Shown here: piece by piece, positions 18,628 to 27,242 of the stretch | Position numbering within the stretch: position 1 is the stretch's first letter | How the letters are laid out: each line of letters starts with the position of its first letter | Assembly: GCF_900607235.1 (NCBI RefSeq) | Contig: NZ_LR027851.1 | Coordinates: 62,001 to 126,000, forward strand | From: Olivibacter jilunii | Lineage (GTDB): Bacteria > Bacteroidota > Bacteroidia > Sphingobacteriales > Sphingobacteriaceae | Direction of reading: 5' to 3' | Length of the DNA: 64,000 nt | Program-made: the position numbers and the translations under genes | Notes under the pieces: generated by a model | What the model was told of the DNA's origin: nothing | The model's input: the letters and a program-made list of their open reading frames with translations, nothing else | Databases searched by the model: none

Positions 18628-18637
18628 TAAAAAAATG

Positions 18638-19936
18638 CTACTCAGCTTTATGCCTTAATCTAACGCTTACAGCGTTTTTATGTGCGTGTAACCCTTCAAG
18701 TTCTGCCAATATTTCAACGGTAGGACCTAATTGGTTTATTCCAATTGGCGTAATGTGTTGAAAAGTTATTTTTTTAATAAAAGAATCTACTGACACACCG
18801 GAATAAGCCTTTGCATAAGCACTTGTCGGTAACGTGTGATTCGTTCCTGAAGCATAATCTCCCACGCTTTCAGGTGTTAAGTGCCCTAAGAAAACCGATC
18901 CGGCATTGATTATTTTGTTTATAATAGATTGCCAGTCATCGAGCGCAAGAATTAAGTGCTCCGGGGCATAGGCATTGCTGAACGACATCGCTTGTGTTAA
19001 ATCACTGCAAAGCACGGCATAGGAATGAGCGATGGCCGCTTTAGCTATTTCAACTCTTGGGAGCGCTTCTACCTGTTTAGCTAGCTCTTGATTAACTTGT
19101 TCTATAAGGGATTCACTATCACTAACCAAGATAGCTTGACTATCTTTTCCATGTTCAGCCTGTGCAAGCAGATCGGCTGCTACATAAATAGGATTGCTCG
19201 TCTTATCAGCTATAATGAGTACTTCCGAGGGGCCGGCAGGCATGTCGATCGCCGTATTCGTGGTAGCTTGTACAATGGTTTTAGCCTTTGTTACAAATTG
19301 GTTGCCCGGACCGAAAATCTTGTCAACTTTCGGAATGGTTGCAGTGCCATATGCCATTGCGGCGATCGCTTGGGCACCGCCGACCAGATAAATCCGTTTA
19401 ATTTTTAATAAATATGCACAATAAGCAATATAGCCATTTATAAGTCCACTGGCTTGTGGGGGGCAACATACGACAATTTCTTTGCATCCCGCTATTCGAG
19501 CAGGGACACCAAGCATAAGAAAAGTACTTGGAAGTACAGCCGACCCACCGGGAACGTAAAGTCCTACACGCTCAATGGGGCGCGCCTCCCTCCAACACGT
19601 GACGCCTTGCATCGTGTCGATCTTCTTTTCCTTACGTAATTGATTTTGATGAAATTTGTAAATGTTGTTAAAAGCGATTTCCAACGCCCTTTGCTGGTCT
19701 CTACCAATGCTGGTTGCTAGTAACTGAATATCGTCCTCTTCAATATACAAACGATCCAGTTTAACTTTGTCGAACCGTTCCGTAAAGTCAAACAGTGCGG
19801 CATCGCCCTTCTGTCGGACATTTTGGATAATATTGTCAACCGTTTCCTGAATGGTATGAGCCGGATCTGTATTGCGAATAATCAGCTGGCTTAACGCATC
19901 AGGGGAAAGCTCCTTATAGTTATATGTGTTTAACAT
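18638..19936 (-). CDS. hisD: Histidinol dehydrogenase
   Basis: 432 residues. Performs the last two oxidations from histidinol to histidine using NAD and a zinc ion. Seen are '[28 protein letters not shown]', '[14 protein letters not shown]', '[17 protein letters not shown]', 'YAPEHLIL' and '[24 protein letters not shown]'. The length is normal for the family. It is second in the operon, 131 bp behind hisG; that spacer holds no gene. Confidence 0.96.
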   Translation of the reverse strand: MLNTYNYKELSPDALSQLIIRNTDPAHTIQETVDNIIQNVRQKGDAALFDFTERFDKVKLDRLYIEEDDIQLLATSIGRDQQRALEIAFNNIYKFHQNQLRKEKKIDTMQGVTCWREARPIERVGLYVPGGSAVLPSTFLMLGVPARIAGCKEIVVCCPPQASGLINGYIAYCAYLLKIKRIYLVGGAQAIAAMAYGTATIPKVDKIFGPGNQFVTKAKTIVQATTNTAIDMPAGPSEVLIIADKTSNPIYVAADLLAQAEHGKDSQAILVSDSESLIEQVNQELAKQVEALPRVEIAKAAIAHSYAVLCSDLTQAMSFSNAYAPEHLILALDDWQSIINKIINAGSVFLGHLTPESVGDYASGTNHTLPTSAYAKAYSGVSVDSFIKKITFQHITPIGINQLGPTVEILAELEGLHAHKNAVSVRLRHKAE

Positions 19937-20067
19937 GCTTTACTTGTATTAGGATAAAGTATCAAGACGAAAGTATCGGGACAGGTAGACGTTATTTTTC
20001 TTCACCTTCTTATACGGTTGTCTTGCATCTTGCTACATACGTCTTGCTACCAATATCTTGGGTCCAA

Positions 20068-20919
20068 TTACATAATAATCTTTTCAATGGGCATGACAAC
20101 AATTCCCTGAGCACCGGCGGCTTTGAGTTTATTTATTTTTTCCCAAAAGTCACGCTCTTGTATGGCCGTATGGACGGCTACCCAACCTTCCTCGGCAAGA
20201 GGCACCACTGTTGGACTTTTTACGCCGGGGAGCAGGTCTACTATTATTTGAAGATTTTCTCTTTTCACATTAAGTACAACGTATTTAGTTTCCTTTGCCT
20301 TCAAAACGGATTGAATTCGCTGCATTAGCTCTTTCACAGCTTCTTCTTCTTCGATTCCGTTTTTGCCGATTAGGATGGCCTCCGATGACATAACGTCAGC
20401 AAAAGGTTTTAAGCCATTACTTTTTAAGGTGCCTCCTGTGGAAACGATATCGCATATAGCATCACTTAATCCTAATCCCGGCGAAATTTCAACTGATCCG
20501 GATATGGTGCGAATCGTTGCATTAATTTGATTGTCAGAAAGGTATTTTTTTAGGATGTTGGGGTAAGAAGTGGCGATGGCTCGCCCCTCTAAATCATTTA
20601 TTTGTACTAATTCGCTTTCATTTGGTATGGCAATCTTCAAAGTACATTTTCCAAAACCAAGGCGTTGCAAAAAATGTACGTTGACTCCAGTTTCACTAAT
20701 CACATTTTCACCGACAATACCTAAATCGGCGATCCCATCTTGAACGTACTCCGGTATATCATCATCCCGTAAGAAAAGAATTTCCAGTGGAAAATTGGAT
20801 ACGGAGGATATGAGTGAGCTTTTATAATTTTCGAAAGTTAGGCCACAGTTTTTTAATAACTCTACAGATTTTTCGTTTAATCTACCCGACTTTTGGATAG
20901 CTATTTTTAAGGATGACAT
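20068..20919 (-). CDS. hisG: ATP phosphoribosyltransferase, long form
   Basis: 283 residues. First enzyme of histidine synthesis, joining ATP and PRPP. 'LKIAIQKSGRLNEKSVELLKNCGL', 'IPEYVQDGIADLGIVGENV' and the PRPP-loop segment 'DAICDIVSTGGTLKSNGL' are visible. The length includes the C-terminal PII-like regulatory domain (about residues 210-283), so this is the long form that does not need HisZ and is usually inhibited by histidine. It is the first gene of the operon and is preceded by a promoter and a His-rich leader peptide. Confidence 0.95.
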   Translation of the reverse strand: MSSLKIAIQKSGRLNEKSVELLKNCGLTFENYKSSLISSVSNFPLEILFLRDDDIPEYVQDGIADLGIVGENVISETGVNVHFLQRLGFGKCTLKIAIPNESELVQINDLEGRAIATSYPNILKKYLSDNQINATIRTISGSVEISPGLGLSDAICDIVSTGGTLKSNGLKPFADVMSSEAILIGKNGIEEEEAVKELMQRIQSVLKAKETKYVVLNVKRENLQIIVDLLPGVKSPTVVPLAEEGWVAVHTAIQERDFWEKINKLKAAGAQGIVVMPIEKIIM

Positions 20920-21019
20920 GGATAGTATAATATTTTATTACATGTATCAAAGCACATGCAGATGAATATAAAAAAGTAAATGAATCGGGGTTTAACTGCT
21001 TCACGTAGAAACATACTTA

Positions 21020-21079
21020 TTACATATCGCCACAAGGGCGATGATGGAAATGTACGTGATGTGTGAAGACTTTTAACAT
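21020..21079 (-). CDS. hisL: Histidine operon leader peptide
   Basis: A 19-codon open frame, MLKVFTHHVHFHHRPCGDM then TAA, with five histidines in seven residues (positions 7, 8, 10, 12 and 13). It lies 31 nt after the expected transcription start and 100 nt before hisG. The His codons overlap a foldable region: TACGTGA (21053-21059, codons 7-9) can pair with TCACGTA (21001-21007), enclosing a smaller hairpin ATCGCC/GGCGAT (21026-21042). Ribosome stalling at the His codons would open the outer pairing. A T-rich stretch (ACTTTTTTATA on the minus strand) follows, but I see no strong GC-rich terminator, so the control may be weak, Rho-dependent or translational. By analogy with enterobacterial hisL, it should sense charged tRNA-His. 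Confidence 0.82.
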   Translation of the reverse strand: MLKVFTHHVHFHHRPCGDM

Positions 21080-21116
21080 TTTCTTATTCTGAACTTCTTT
21101 GTTAAGAAGAATGTTG

Positions 21117-21147
21117 CAAATATAGGATTCAATTTTGTTTTTGCAAA
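21117..21147 (-). promoter_or_regulatory. Promoter of the histidine operon
   Basis: On the minus strand, TTTG (21144-21147), a 19-bp spacer and TATATTTG (21117-21124) form a full Bacteroidota promoter with the same spacing as the tRNA-Gln promoter at 6721. The start would be near 21110, about 30 nt before the leader peptide ATG. A small hairpin CTTCTT-AACA-AAGAAG lies in the first part of the transcript. Confidence 0.82.
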
Positions 21148-21310
21148 TAAAAGGTGAATTTTATTAGCAAAAATTCATGTGTAACAAAAACGATAGTACT
21201 TCACTTTTTAGGTTTTTTACTTATCTTCACATTAAATATGGGATGAATGCCTCATGTTATGAGACATTGACCTTGCCTATTAGTTTGGTCCCATAGCCTA
21301 TTATAAGCAA

Positions 21311-22576
21311 ATGAAAAGAAAATTAACTTTTCTGGAAGGAACTTTATATGCTGGCGGTGCCATTGCCAATAATGTCGTTACGACGGTTACGATTCGTGGA
21401 AGCTTTAGTAAGGCATGTTTACAGGCGGCTCTCGATAAAGTACAACGGAGACATCCTCTTTTAAATGTTCACATTGAGCAAGATGTTAGCAGTGCGCCCT
21501 ATTTTGTCCAAGCTACAATAAAAAAAGATATTCAAGTCCGAGTTATTGACCGTCTTACCGACGACGATTGGAAAAGCGAATTCGTGCGGGAATGTCTCGC
21601 CCCCTTCGATGCCACTGATAGCTTACTTTTGCGTGTTGTGTGGATTAGAGGCGAGAATCTTTCAGACTTAATGTTTGTTGGCCATCATTGTATTTGTGAT
21701 GGCAGATCCGTGCTGAATTTAATGAATGAGACCCTCTGTGTATTAGGGAATCCTGCAATGGATATTGGTAGCTATGACCAATTTTCGTCTGTGCTCGATT
21801 TTATCCCGGAGCATGTAAAACGTAATAAGGGTAACAGGTTTATCGCCAAATGCCTTCCAATGATAGTAAAAACGGCATTACGCTTTGCCGCCTTTAAGAA
21901 AGAAATCAATCGATGTAACCCCTATTTTATTCATTGGAATTTAAGCAAAGAAGAATCAAAAGCGATTCTTGAACAATGCAAGTTTAAAGGACTTTCTATC
22001 CACACCTTTTTGAGCGCCGTATTTTTGACAGCTTATGGTGATGTTGATGGCAGCAGGCGATGTGTAAAACTCTTTTGTTCGATCGATATGAGAAGATTTA
22101 TTAAGGAAGTAAAAAATGACATGCTCTTTGCTTTTCCTGCAATGGTTCCCCTACATCTGAAAAAAAGTTCCGCTCGCAACATTTGGCAACAAGCGGAGAT
22201 GTTAAAGGTTGCATTAGCAAAACGTATGGAAAAGTTAACGGTTTATGATACGTTGGTTTTTAGTGAAGGGCTCACGCCGTTAATACCGCAAATAACCAAC
22301 TATGCAAAGAAAGACAAAGGGACGCACGCCTTTACTTTTTCAAATATGGGACGTGTTCAATTGGAGGAGCACTACGGCGCACTTGCCATTGAAAACTTGT
22401 ACGCGCCAGCTAGTCTCTTTGCTTTGGGTAATCCTTCTACCTTATCCATTACCAGCTTTAAGGGACAGATCGATTTTATGTTTACATCAGACGAAAACTT
22501 CCTGTCTTATCCTGTGGCACGAGCCTTTCAAACGCGCGCGCTTGAAATTATTCGGACTTCTCTTTCGACCAAGTGA
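21311..22576 (+). CDS. Free-standing condensation-type acyltransferase (HHxxxDG, PapA/alcohol acetyltransferase-like)
   Basis: 421 residues. The acyltransferase motif HHCICDG occupies residues 125-131 (His125, His126, Asp130), the catalytic HHxxxDG signature of the chloramphenicol-acetyltransferase-like superfamily. The N-terminal 'FSKACLQAALDKVQRRHPLLNV' is typical of condensation and PapA proteins, and 'FTFSNMGRV' near residue 345 is near the place of the usual second structural motif. There is no carrier protein, NRPS or PKS gene nearby, so the substrate is probably a small alcohol, amine or lipid. It faces away from the his operon. The following GH31 gene is 153 bp downstream. Confidence 0.78.
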   Translation: MKRKLTFLEGTLYAGGAIANNVVTTVTIRGSFSKACLQAALDKVQRRHPLLNVHIEQDVSSAPYFVQATIKKDIQVRVIDRLTDDDWKSEFVRECLAPFDATDSLLLRVVWIRGENLSDLMFVGHHCICDGRSVLNLMNETLCVLGNPAMDIGSYDQFSSVLDFIPEHVKRNKGNRFIAKCLPMIVKTALRFAAFKKEINRCNPYFIHWNLSKEESKAILEQCKFKGLSIHTFLSAVFLTAYGDVDGSRRCVKLFCSIDMRRFIKEVKNDMLFAFPAMVPLHLKKSSARNIWQQAEMLKVALAKRMEKLTVYDTLVFSEGLTPLIPQITNYAKKDKGTHAFTFSNMGRVQLEEHYGALAIENLYAPASLFALGNPSTLSITSFKGQIDFMFTSDENFLSYPVARAFQTRALEIIRTSLSTK

Positions 22577-22729
22577 ATGTAAAAAAAGCGGTAAAAAAAG
22601 ACATCAATTCTTAGGGCAGATCGTCGTAGATATCCAGTATAAATGAAACAATTATAAATCGTTTTCAGACTATTGCATTCATACCGCAAATACTGTACAT
22701 TGGCTATATAAATTTGAAATTGACGGAAT

Positions 22730-25177
22730 ATGGCTGAGACAATTAATAAAGATGCAATTGAACCGATTCAGGAAGAGACGTTAGAATCCGGTATACAACA
22801 TGTTAATAACCCGGTACTGGATTTGCCGCAGATTGTGAAAAAGTATCTTCAAAAGATCACAGGATATGTACAAAGAGGTAATAGTTACGTGTTTACAGAT
22901 GGTTCTGCCGCTGTAGAAGTAAAGGTGGTAAGTGATGAAATCATACGGATTAGGCTAGCACCCCATAGCCAATTTTTAGACGATTTTTCTTATGCAGTTC
23001 CAAATCCTGATCAACATGTAGCGCTTTACGCATTTCAGGAAGAAGAGGATACTTATAGCGTAAGTACTAATACTGTGACTTGCGTCATCAATAAAAAGGA
23101 TTTCTTGATATCTTTTCAGGACCGTGAAGGACAGGTTATCAATCGGGATCACACGCCGATGCATTGGGAAGAAAATCCGGATTTTGGGGGGTATTATGTT
23201 TATTGTACCAAAGTTGCGGAAGAGCAAGAAGCTTTTTATGGTGTAGGCGATAAACCCACGCACCTAAATTTGCGTGGTAAAAGATTGACCAATTGGAATT
23301 CAGACACCTATTCATTTTCCTTTGATCAAGATCCCTTGTATCGAAGTATCCCTTTTTATATTGGATTGAACAAAGGGGAGGCTTATGGAATTTTCTTTGA
23401 CAATACGTTCAAAACCTATTTTGATTTTGCTGCTGAAAAACATGACCAAACCAGCTTTTGGTCGGAGGGAGGTGAGCTACAATACTATTACATTCATGGC
23501 CCCCATATGATGGACGTCGTGAAGCGCTATCATAGTATTACAGGTACTCATTATTTACCTCCCTTGTGGGCTTTGGGATTTCACCAATGCCGATGGAGCT
23601 ATTATCCGGAAAGCAAAGTACACGAAATAGCGGCAGGTTTTCGATCCAGAAATATTCCCTGCGATGCCATATATCTCGATATCGATTACATGGATGGTTA
23701 TCGCTGCTTTACTTGGAATAAACATTATTTCCCAAATCCAAAAAAGATGATCAAAACCTTGGCAGATCAGGGATTTAAAACGGTTGTTATTATAGACCCG
23801 GGTATTAAAGTGGATGATAATTATTGGGTATTTAAAGAAGGCAAAGAAAACAAATATTTCTGTAGAAGAGGTGATGATTATTTTATGGAAGGTCATGTAT
23901 GGCCCGGACGATGTCAGTTTCCTGATTTTACCAATCCCGAAACACGTGAATGGTGGGGCGGTTTATTCAAGGGGTTGGTTGATGTCGGGGTAGCCGGCGT
24001 ATGGAACGATATGAATGAACCGGCTGTATTTGGTCGTGGTACATTCCCGAACGATGTGAGACATAACTACGACGGCTACCGGGGCTCTCATCGCAAAGCG
24101 CATAATGTATATGGAATGCAGATGGTACGAGCCACCTATGAAGGGCTTAAGAAATTGAATCATGGTAAGCGACCATTCACTATAACCCGAGCGGCCTATG
24201 CCGGAACTCAACGATATTCTTCCGTCTGGACGGGCGACAATGTGGCTACTTGGGAACATCTTCGCTTGGGTGTTCTGCAGCTCCAACGGCTTTCGGTATC
24301 GGGTATGTCTTTTTGTGGAACAGATATCGGTGGATTTAGCGGTGAACCTGATGGCGAATTGTTTACTAGGTGGATCCAATTTGGGGTGTTCTCACCTTTT
24401 ATGAGAGCACATTCGGCCGGCGATACAAGAGAGCGGGAACCTTGGAGTTTTGGTGCGGAACTAGAAGCAATCAACAAAAAGTTCATCGAGCTTCGCTATA
24501 AGTTTCTACCTTACATTTATTCGGTTTTTTGGGAACATGCGCAGTATGGCTTTCCGATTCTGAGACCGATCTCTATGCTAGAGCAGGCAATAGAATCGAA
24601 TATCCCAAGAGAGGAGGAGTTTTCTTTTGGTGATAAGGTGTTGGTTTCTCCTGTAGTCAATCCTGGACAAGTGAGCAAAAAAGTTTATCTACCTGCAGGT
24701 TACTGGTATCACTATTGGTCTGATACGGTGTTAAAAGGGGGGGAAGAACACGATATAGCAACGCCGTTAGATGAAATGCCTTTATTTATCAAAGCAGGAG
24801 CCGTAATTCCCGAGTATCCTGTTATGCAATACGTGGACCTTCGGCAGGTTGATAGTTTAAAGCTAAGAGTTTATTACGCGGACATAGAAGTGAATTCTTT
24901 CCTTTATGAAGATCATGGCGATACGTTTGCCTACGAACAGGAGATTTACCTTGAGAAAAAAATTGTACTAAAAGGCGAAAAAAATAGCTTAACCTTAAAC
25001 CAAACGATCGATGGATTGTTTACAGAGAGATATGAAACTTATAAACTGAGTTTTATAGGTTTACCATTTGAAATAAATAGAATATTGGTTGATAATCGAA
25101 TTACTGAATGGAAAGAAGAAGAAGGGGTTCCTACTATTCAGGTTGATAAAGATTTCCGGAATATTGTTGTCGAATAA
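22730..25177 (+). CDS. GH31 alpha-glucosidase-type glycoside hydrolase
   Basis: 815 residues. An N-terminal beta-sandwich (about 40-270) precedes a TIM barrel with the GH31 nucleophile motif VWNDMNEP (Asp around residue 427) and the acid/base region 'SSVWTGDNVATWEHL'. 'GLHQCRWSYYPE'-like residues ('ALGFHQCRWSYYPESKV') and 'IYLDIDYMDGYRCFTW' complete the family picture. There is no signal peptide, so it acts in the cytoplasm. Its place before glgB-glgA-glgC suggests work on glycogen or malto-oligosaccharides. A TAAATTTG box at 22709-22716 is very close to the start and may be a promoter giving a nearly leaderless transcript. Confidence 0.93.
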   Translation: MAETINKDAIEPIQEETLESGIQHVNNPVLDLPQIVKKYLQKITGYVQRGNSYVFTDGSAAVEVKVVSDEIIRIRLAPHSQFLDDFSYAVPNPDQHVALYAFQEEEDTYSVSTNTVTCVINKKDFLISFQDREGQVINRDHTPMHWEENPDFGGYYVYCTKVAEEQEAFYGVGDKPTHLNLRGKRLTNWNSDTYSFSFDQDPLYRSIPFYIGLNKGEAYGIFFDNTFKTYFDFAAEKHDQTSFWSEGGELQYYYIHGPHMMDVVKRYHSITGTHYLPPLWALGFHQCRWSYYPESKVHEIAAGFRSRNIPCDAIYLDIDYMDGYRCFTWNKHYFPNPKKMIKTLADQGFKTVVIIDPGIKVDDNYWVFKEGKENKYFCRRGDDYFMEGHVWPGRCQFPDFTNPETREWWGGLFKGLVDVGVAGVWNDMNEPAVFGRGTFPNDVRHNYDGYRGSHRKAHNVYGMQMVRATYEGLKKLNHGKRPFTITRAAYAGTQRYSSVWTGDNVATWEHLRLGVLQLQRLSVSGMSFCGTDIGGFSGEPDGELFTRWIQFGVFSPFMRAHSAGDTREREPWSFGAELEAINKKFIELRYKFLPYIYSVFWEHAQYGFPILRPISMLEQAIESNIPREEEFSFGDKVLVSPVVNPGQVSKKVYLPAGYWYHYWSDTVLKGGEEHDIATPLDEMPLFIKAGAVIPEYPVMQYVDLRQVDSLKLRVYYADIEVNSFLYEDHGDTFAYEQEIYLEKKIVLKGEKNSLTLNQTIDGLFTERYETYKLSFIGLPFEINRILVDNRITEWKEEEGVPTIQVDKDFRNIVVE

Positions 25178-25197
25178 AGAGTCAGAAGGGCGAAGGT

Positions 25198-25259
25198 TTG
25201 ACGTAACGGTCAATATTCTCTTTTGTAGAAATGAAATGTGTCTCCGAAATAAGTTCGGA
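25198..25259 (+). other. Palindrome and hairpin between the GH31 gene and glgB
   Basis: TTGAC-GTAACG-GTCAA (25198-25213) is a perfect 5-bp inverted repeat of operator type. TCCGAA-ATAAG-TTCGGA (25243-25259) can form a small hairpin. The 142-bp spacer holds no gene. Either may tune transcription of glgB; no regulator is identified. Confidence 0.35.
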
Positions 25260-25319
25260 CAGGTTGCTTTTTAGCTAAGTAATCATTATAGAGCGCACCT
25301 AACTGTAAAAAAACACTAT

Positions 25320-27230
25320 ATGCATAATACTGTTGAAGTATTCTCACTGTTTACTGATTTTGATGTTAGTCTTTTCAAAGCAGGAAAACATTTTAAGTTA
25401 TACGAAAAGTTCGGTGCTCATCATCTAGAAAAAGAGGAAAGAAAAGGAACTTATTTTGCCGTTTGGGCGCCTAATGCCCGATCAGTCAGCGTAATTGGTG
25501 ATTTTAATGGATGGAACCCCCATTTGCACCACTTATATATTCGATGGGATGCCTCTGGTATTTGGGAGGGCTTCATTCCTGACGTGCCTTTAGGGGCCAA
25601 TTATAAGTATCTTATCAAGACGGCAACCGGAGAAAATCTGGAAAAGGGAGATCCCTTTGCTTTAGTTTGGGAAACACCGCCAAAAACTGCTTCTAAAGTC
25701 GGTACCACCTGGTATGAATGGAAGGATCAGGATTGGATGGAGAAACGGCATCTTCACAATGGTTTGGATAGGCCTATATCTGTATATGAATTACACCTGG
25801 GGTCTTGGATGCGAGACCCCGAGCATCCTGATCATTTATTAAGTTACGGGCAGATTGCTGATAAATTGGTACCCTACATTAAAGAGGCCGGTTTTACGCA
25901 CGTAGAGTTTATGCCTATCATGGAGCATCCTTACTATCCTTCATGGGGTTATCAAGTAACCGGCTATTTCGCCGCTAGTGCTCGTTACGGTCCACCGCAA
26001 GAACTCATGTATCTCATTGAGCAACTGCACCGGAACGATATTGGTGTATTTCTCGACTGGGTTCCTTCACACTTTCCGGGGGACGCTCACGGGTTGTATC
26101 GATTCGATGGATCGCATTTATACGAACACCAAGATCCACGACAGGGATATCATCCCGATTGGAGCTCCTATATCTTTAATTATGGACGAAATGAAGTTAG
26201 GGCCTTTTTGATAAGTAACGCAATATTTTGGCTGGACCGATTTCATGCGGATGGTTTAAGGGTAGATGCGGTGGCTTCTATGTTATATTTAGATTATTCG
26301 CGCAATGCAGGTGAATGGATCCCGAATGAATACGGTGGTCGTGAGAACTTGGAAGCGGTGAGTTTCCTTAAAGAACTAAATGAAGCCGTTTATGCAAATT
26401 TTGCTGATGTGCAAACAATTGCTGAGGAATCGACGGCTTGGCCAGGAGTTAGTAGACCTACTTTTACCGGTGGTTTGGGATTTGGCATGAAATGGATGAT
26501 GGGGTGGATGCATGATACCTTGAACTACTTTAAACAGGATCCCGTTTATCGTAAGTATAATCATCAACAGATAACTTTCAGTACCGTATACGCCTTTCAT
26601 GAGAATTTTATGCTTCCCTTGTCGCATGATGAGGTTGTGCATGGAAAACATTCGTTAATCTACAAAATGCCCGGGGACGAATGGCAACGTTTCGCAAACC
26701 TCCGGGCGTTATATCTTTATATGTTTACGCATTCGGGCACTAAACTTTTATTTATGGGAGGTGAGTTCGGACAAACTGCGGAATGGGATTACAACCAATC
26801 GCTAGATTGGCATTTGCTCAATTTTCCGCCACACGAAGGCTTATTTCGTTTTGTGAAAGATTTAAATAATTTATATAAGACGCAACCCGCTTTATATGAA
26901 AAAAGTTTTTCGCCGGAGGGTTTTGAATGGGTAGAATTAGGTGACCATGAAAATTCGGTGCTTGTTTATTATCGGAAAGGGAGATCGGAGAAGGATGACT
27001 TGGTTGTTATATTAAATCTGACACCTGTAGTGCGATATTATTATCGTATCGGTCTTCCTCATAAAGGAACTTATGAGGTACTATTGAATTCAGACGATAA
27101 AGTATATTTTGGAAGTGGAATTAACTGCGAGCCTATTAAAGCCGAACCTTATCATTGGATGAACAAGGCCTATTCGGCGAAGTTTACGCTACCTCCATTA
27201 AGTGGTTTAGTTTTGAAAAGGACAAGGTAA
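25320..27230 (+). CDS. glgB: 1,4-alpha-glucan branching enzyme (GH13)
   Basis: 636 residues. The N-terminal CBM48 domain (about 35-130; 'FAVWAPNARSVSVIGDFNGWNP') precedes the GH13 barrel with the four conserved regions 'DWVPSHF', 'GLRVDAVASMLYLDY' with the nucleophile Asp, 'TIAEES' with the acid/base Glu and 'LPLSHDEVVHGK'. A C-terminal beta domain closes the protein. It introduces alpha-1,6 branches in glycogen. The second N-terminal domain of the long E. coli type is absent. glgA starts 12 bp downstream. Confidence 0.96.
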   Translation: MHNTVEVFSLFTDFDVSLFKAGKHFKLYEKFGAHHLEKEERKGTYFAVWAPNARSVSVIGDFNGWNPHLHHLYIRWDASGIWEGFIPDVPLGANYKYLIKTATGENLEKGDPFALVWETPPKTASKVGTTWYEWKDQDWMEKRHLHNGLDRPISVYELHLGSWMRDPEHPDHLLSYGQIADKLVPYIKEAGFTHVEFMPIMEHPYYPSWGYQVTGYFAASARYGPPQELMYLIEQLHRNDIGVFLDWVPSHFPGDAHGLYRFDGSHLYEHQDPRQGYHPDWSSYIFNYGRNEVRAFLISNAIFWLDRFHADGLRVDAVASMLYLDYSRNAGEWIPNEYGGRENLEAVSFLKELNEAVYANFADVQTIAEESTAWPGVSRPTFTGGLGFGMKWMMGWMHDTLNYFKQDPVYRKYNHQQITFSTVYAFHENFMLPLSHDEVVHGKHSLIYKMPGDEWQRFANLRALYLYMFTHSGTKLLFMGGEFGQTAEWDYNQSLDWHLLNFPPHEGLFRFVKDLNNLYKTQPALYEKSFSPEGFEWVELGDHENSVLVYYRKGRSEKDDLVVILNLTPVVRYYYRIGLPHKGTYEVLLNSDDKVYFGSGINCEPIKAEPYHWMNKAYSAKFTLPPLSGLVLKRTR

Positions 27231-27242
27231 AACGAAAGAAAA

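Noticed and set aside
20920-21110. T-box or riboswitch in front of hisG
   Set aside because: No T-box core sequence or specifier arrangement; the His-rich leader frame explains the region better.
25089-25274. 61-residue frame at the end of the GH31 gene
   Set aside because: Overlaps the GH31 coding end; low-complexity basic start and no family match.
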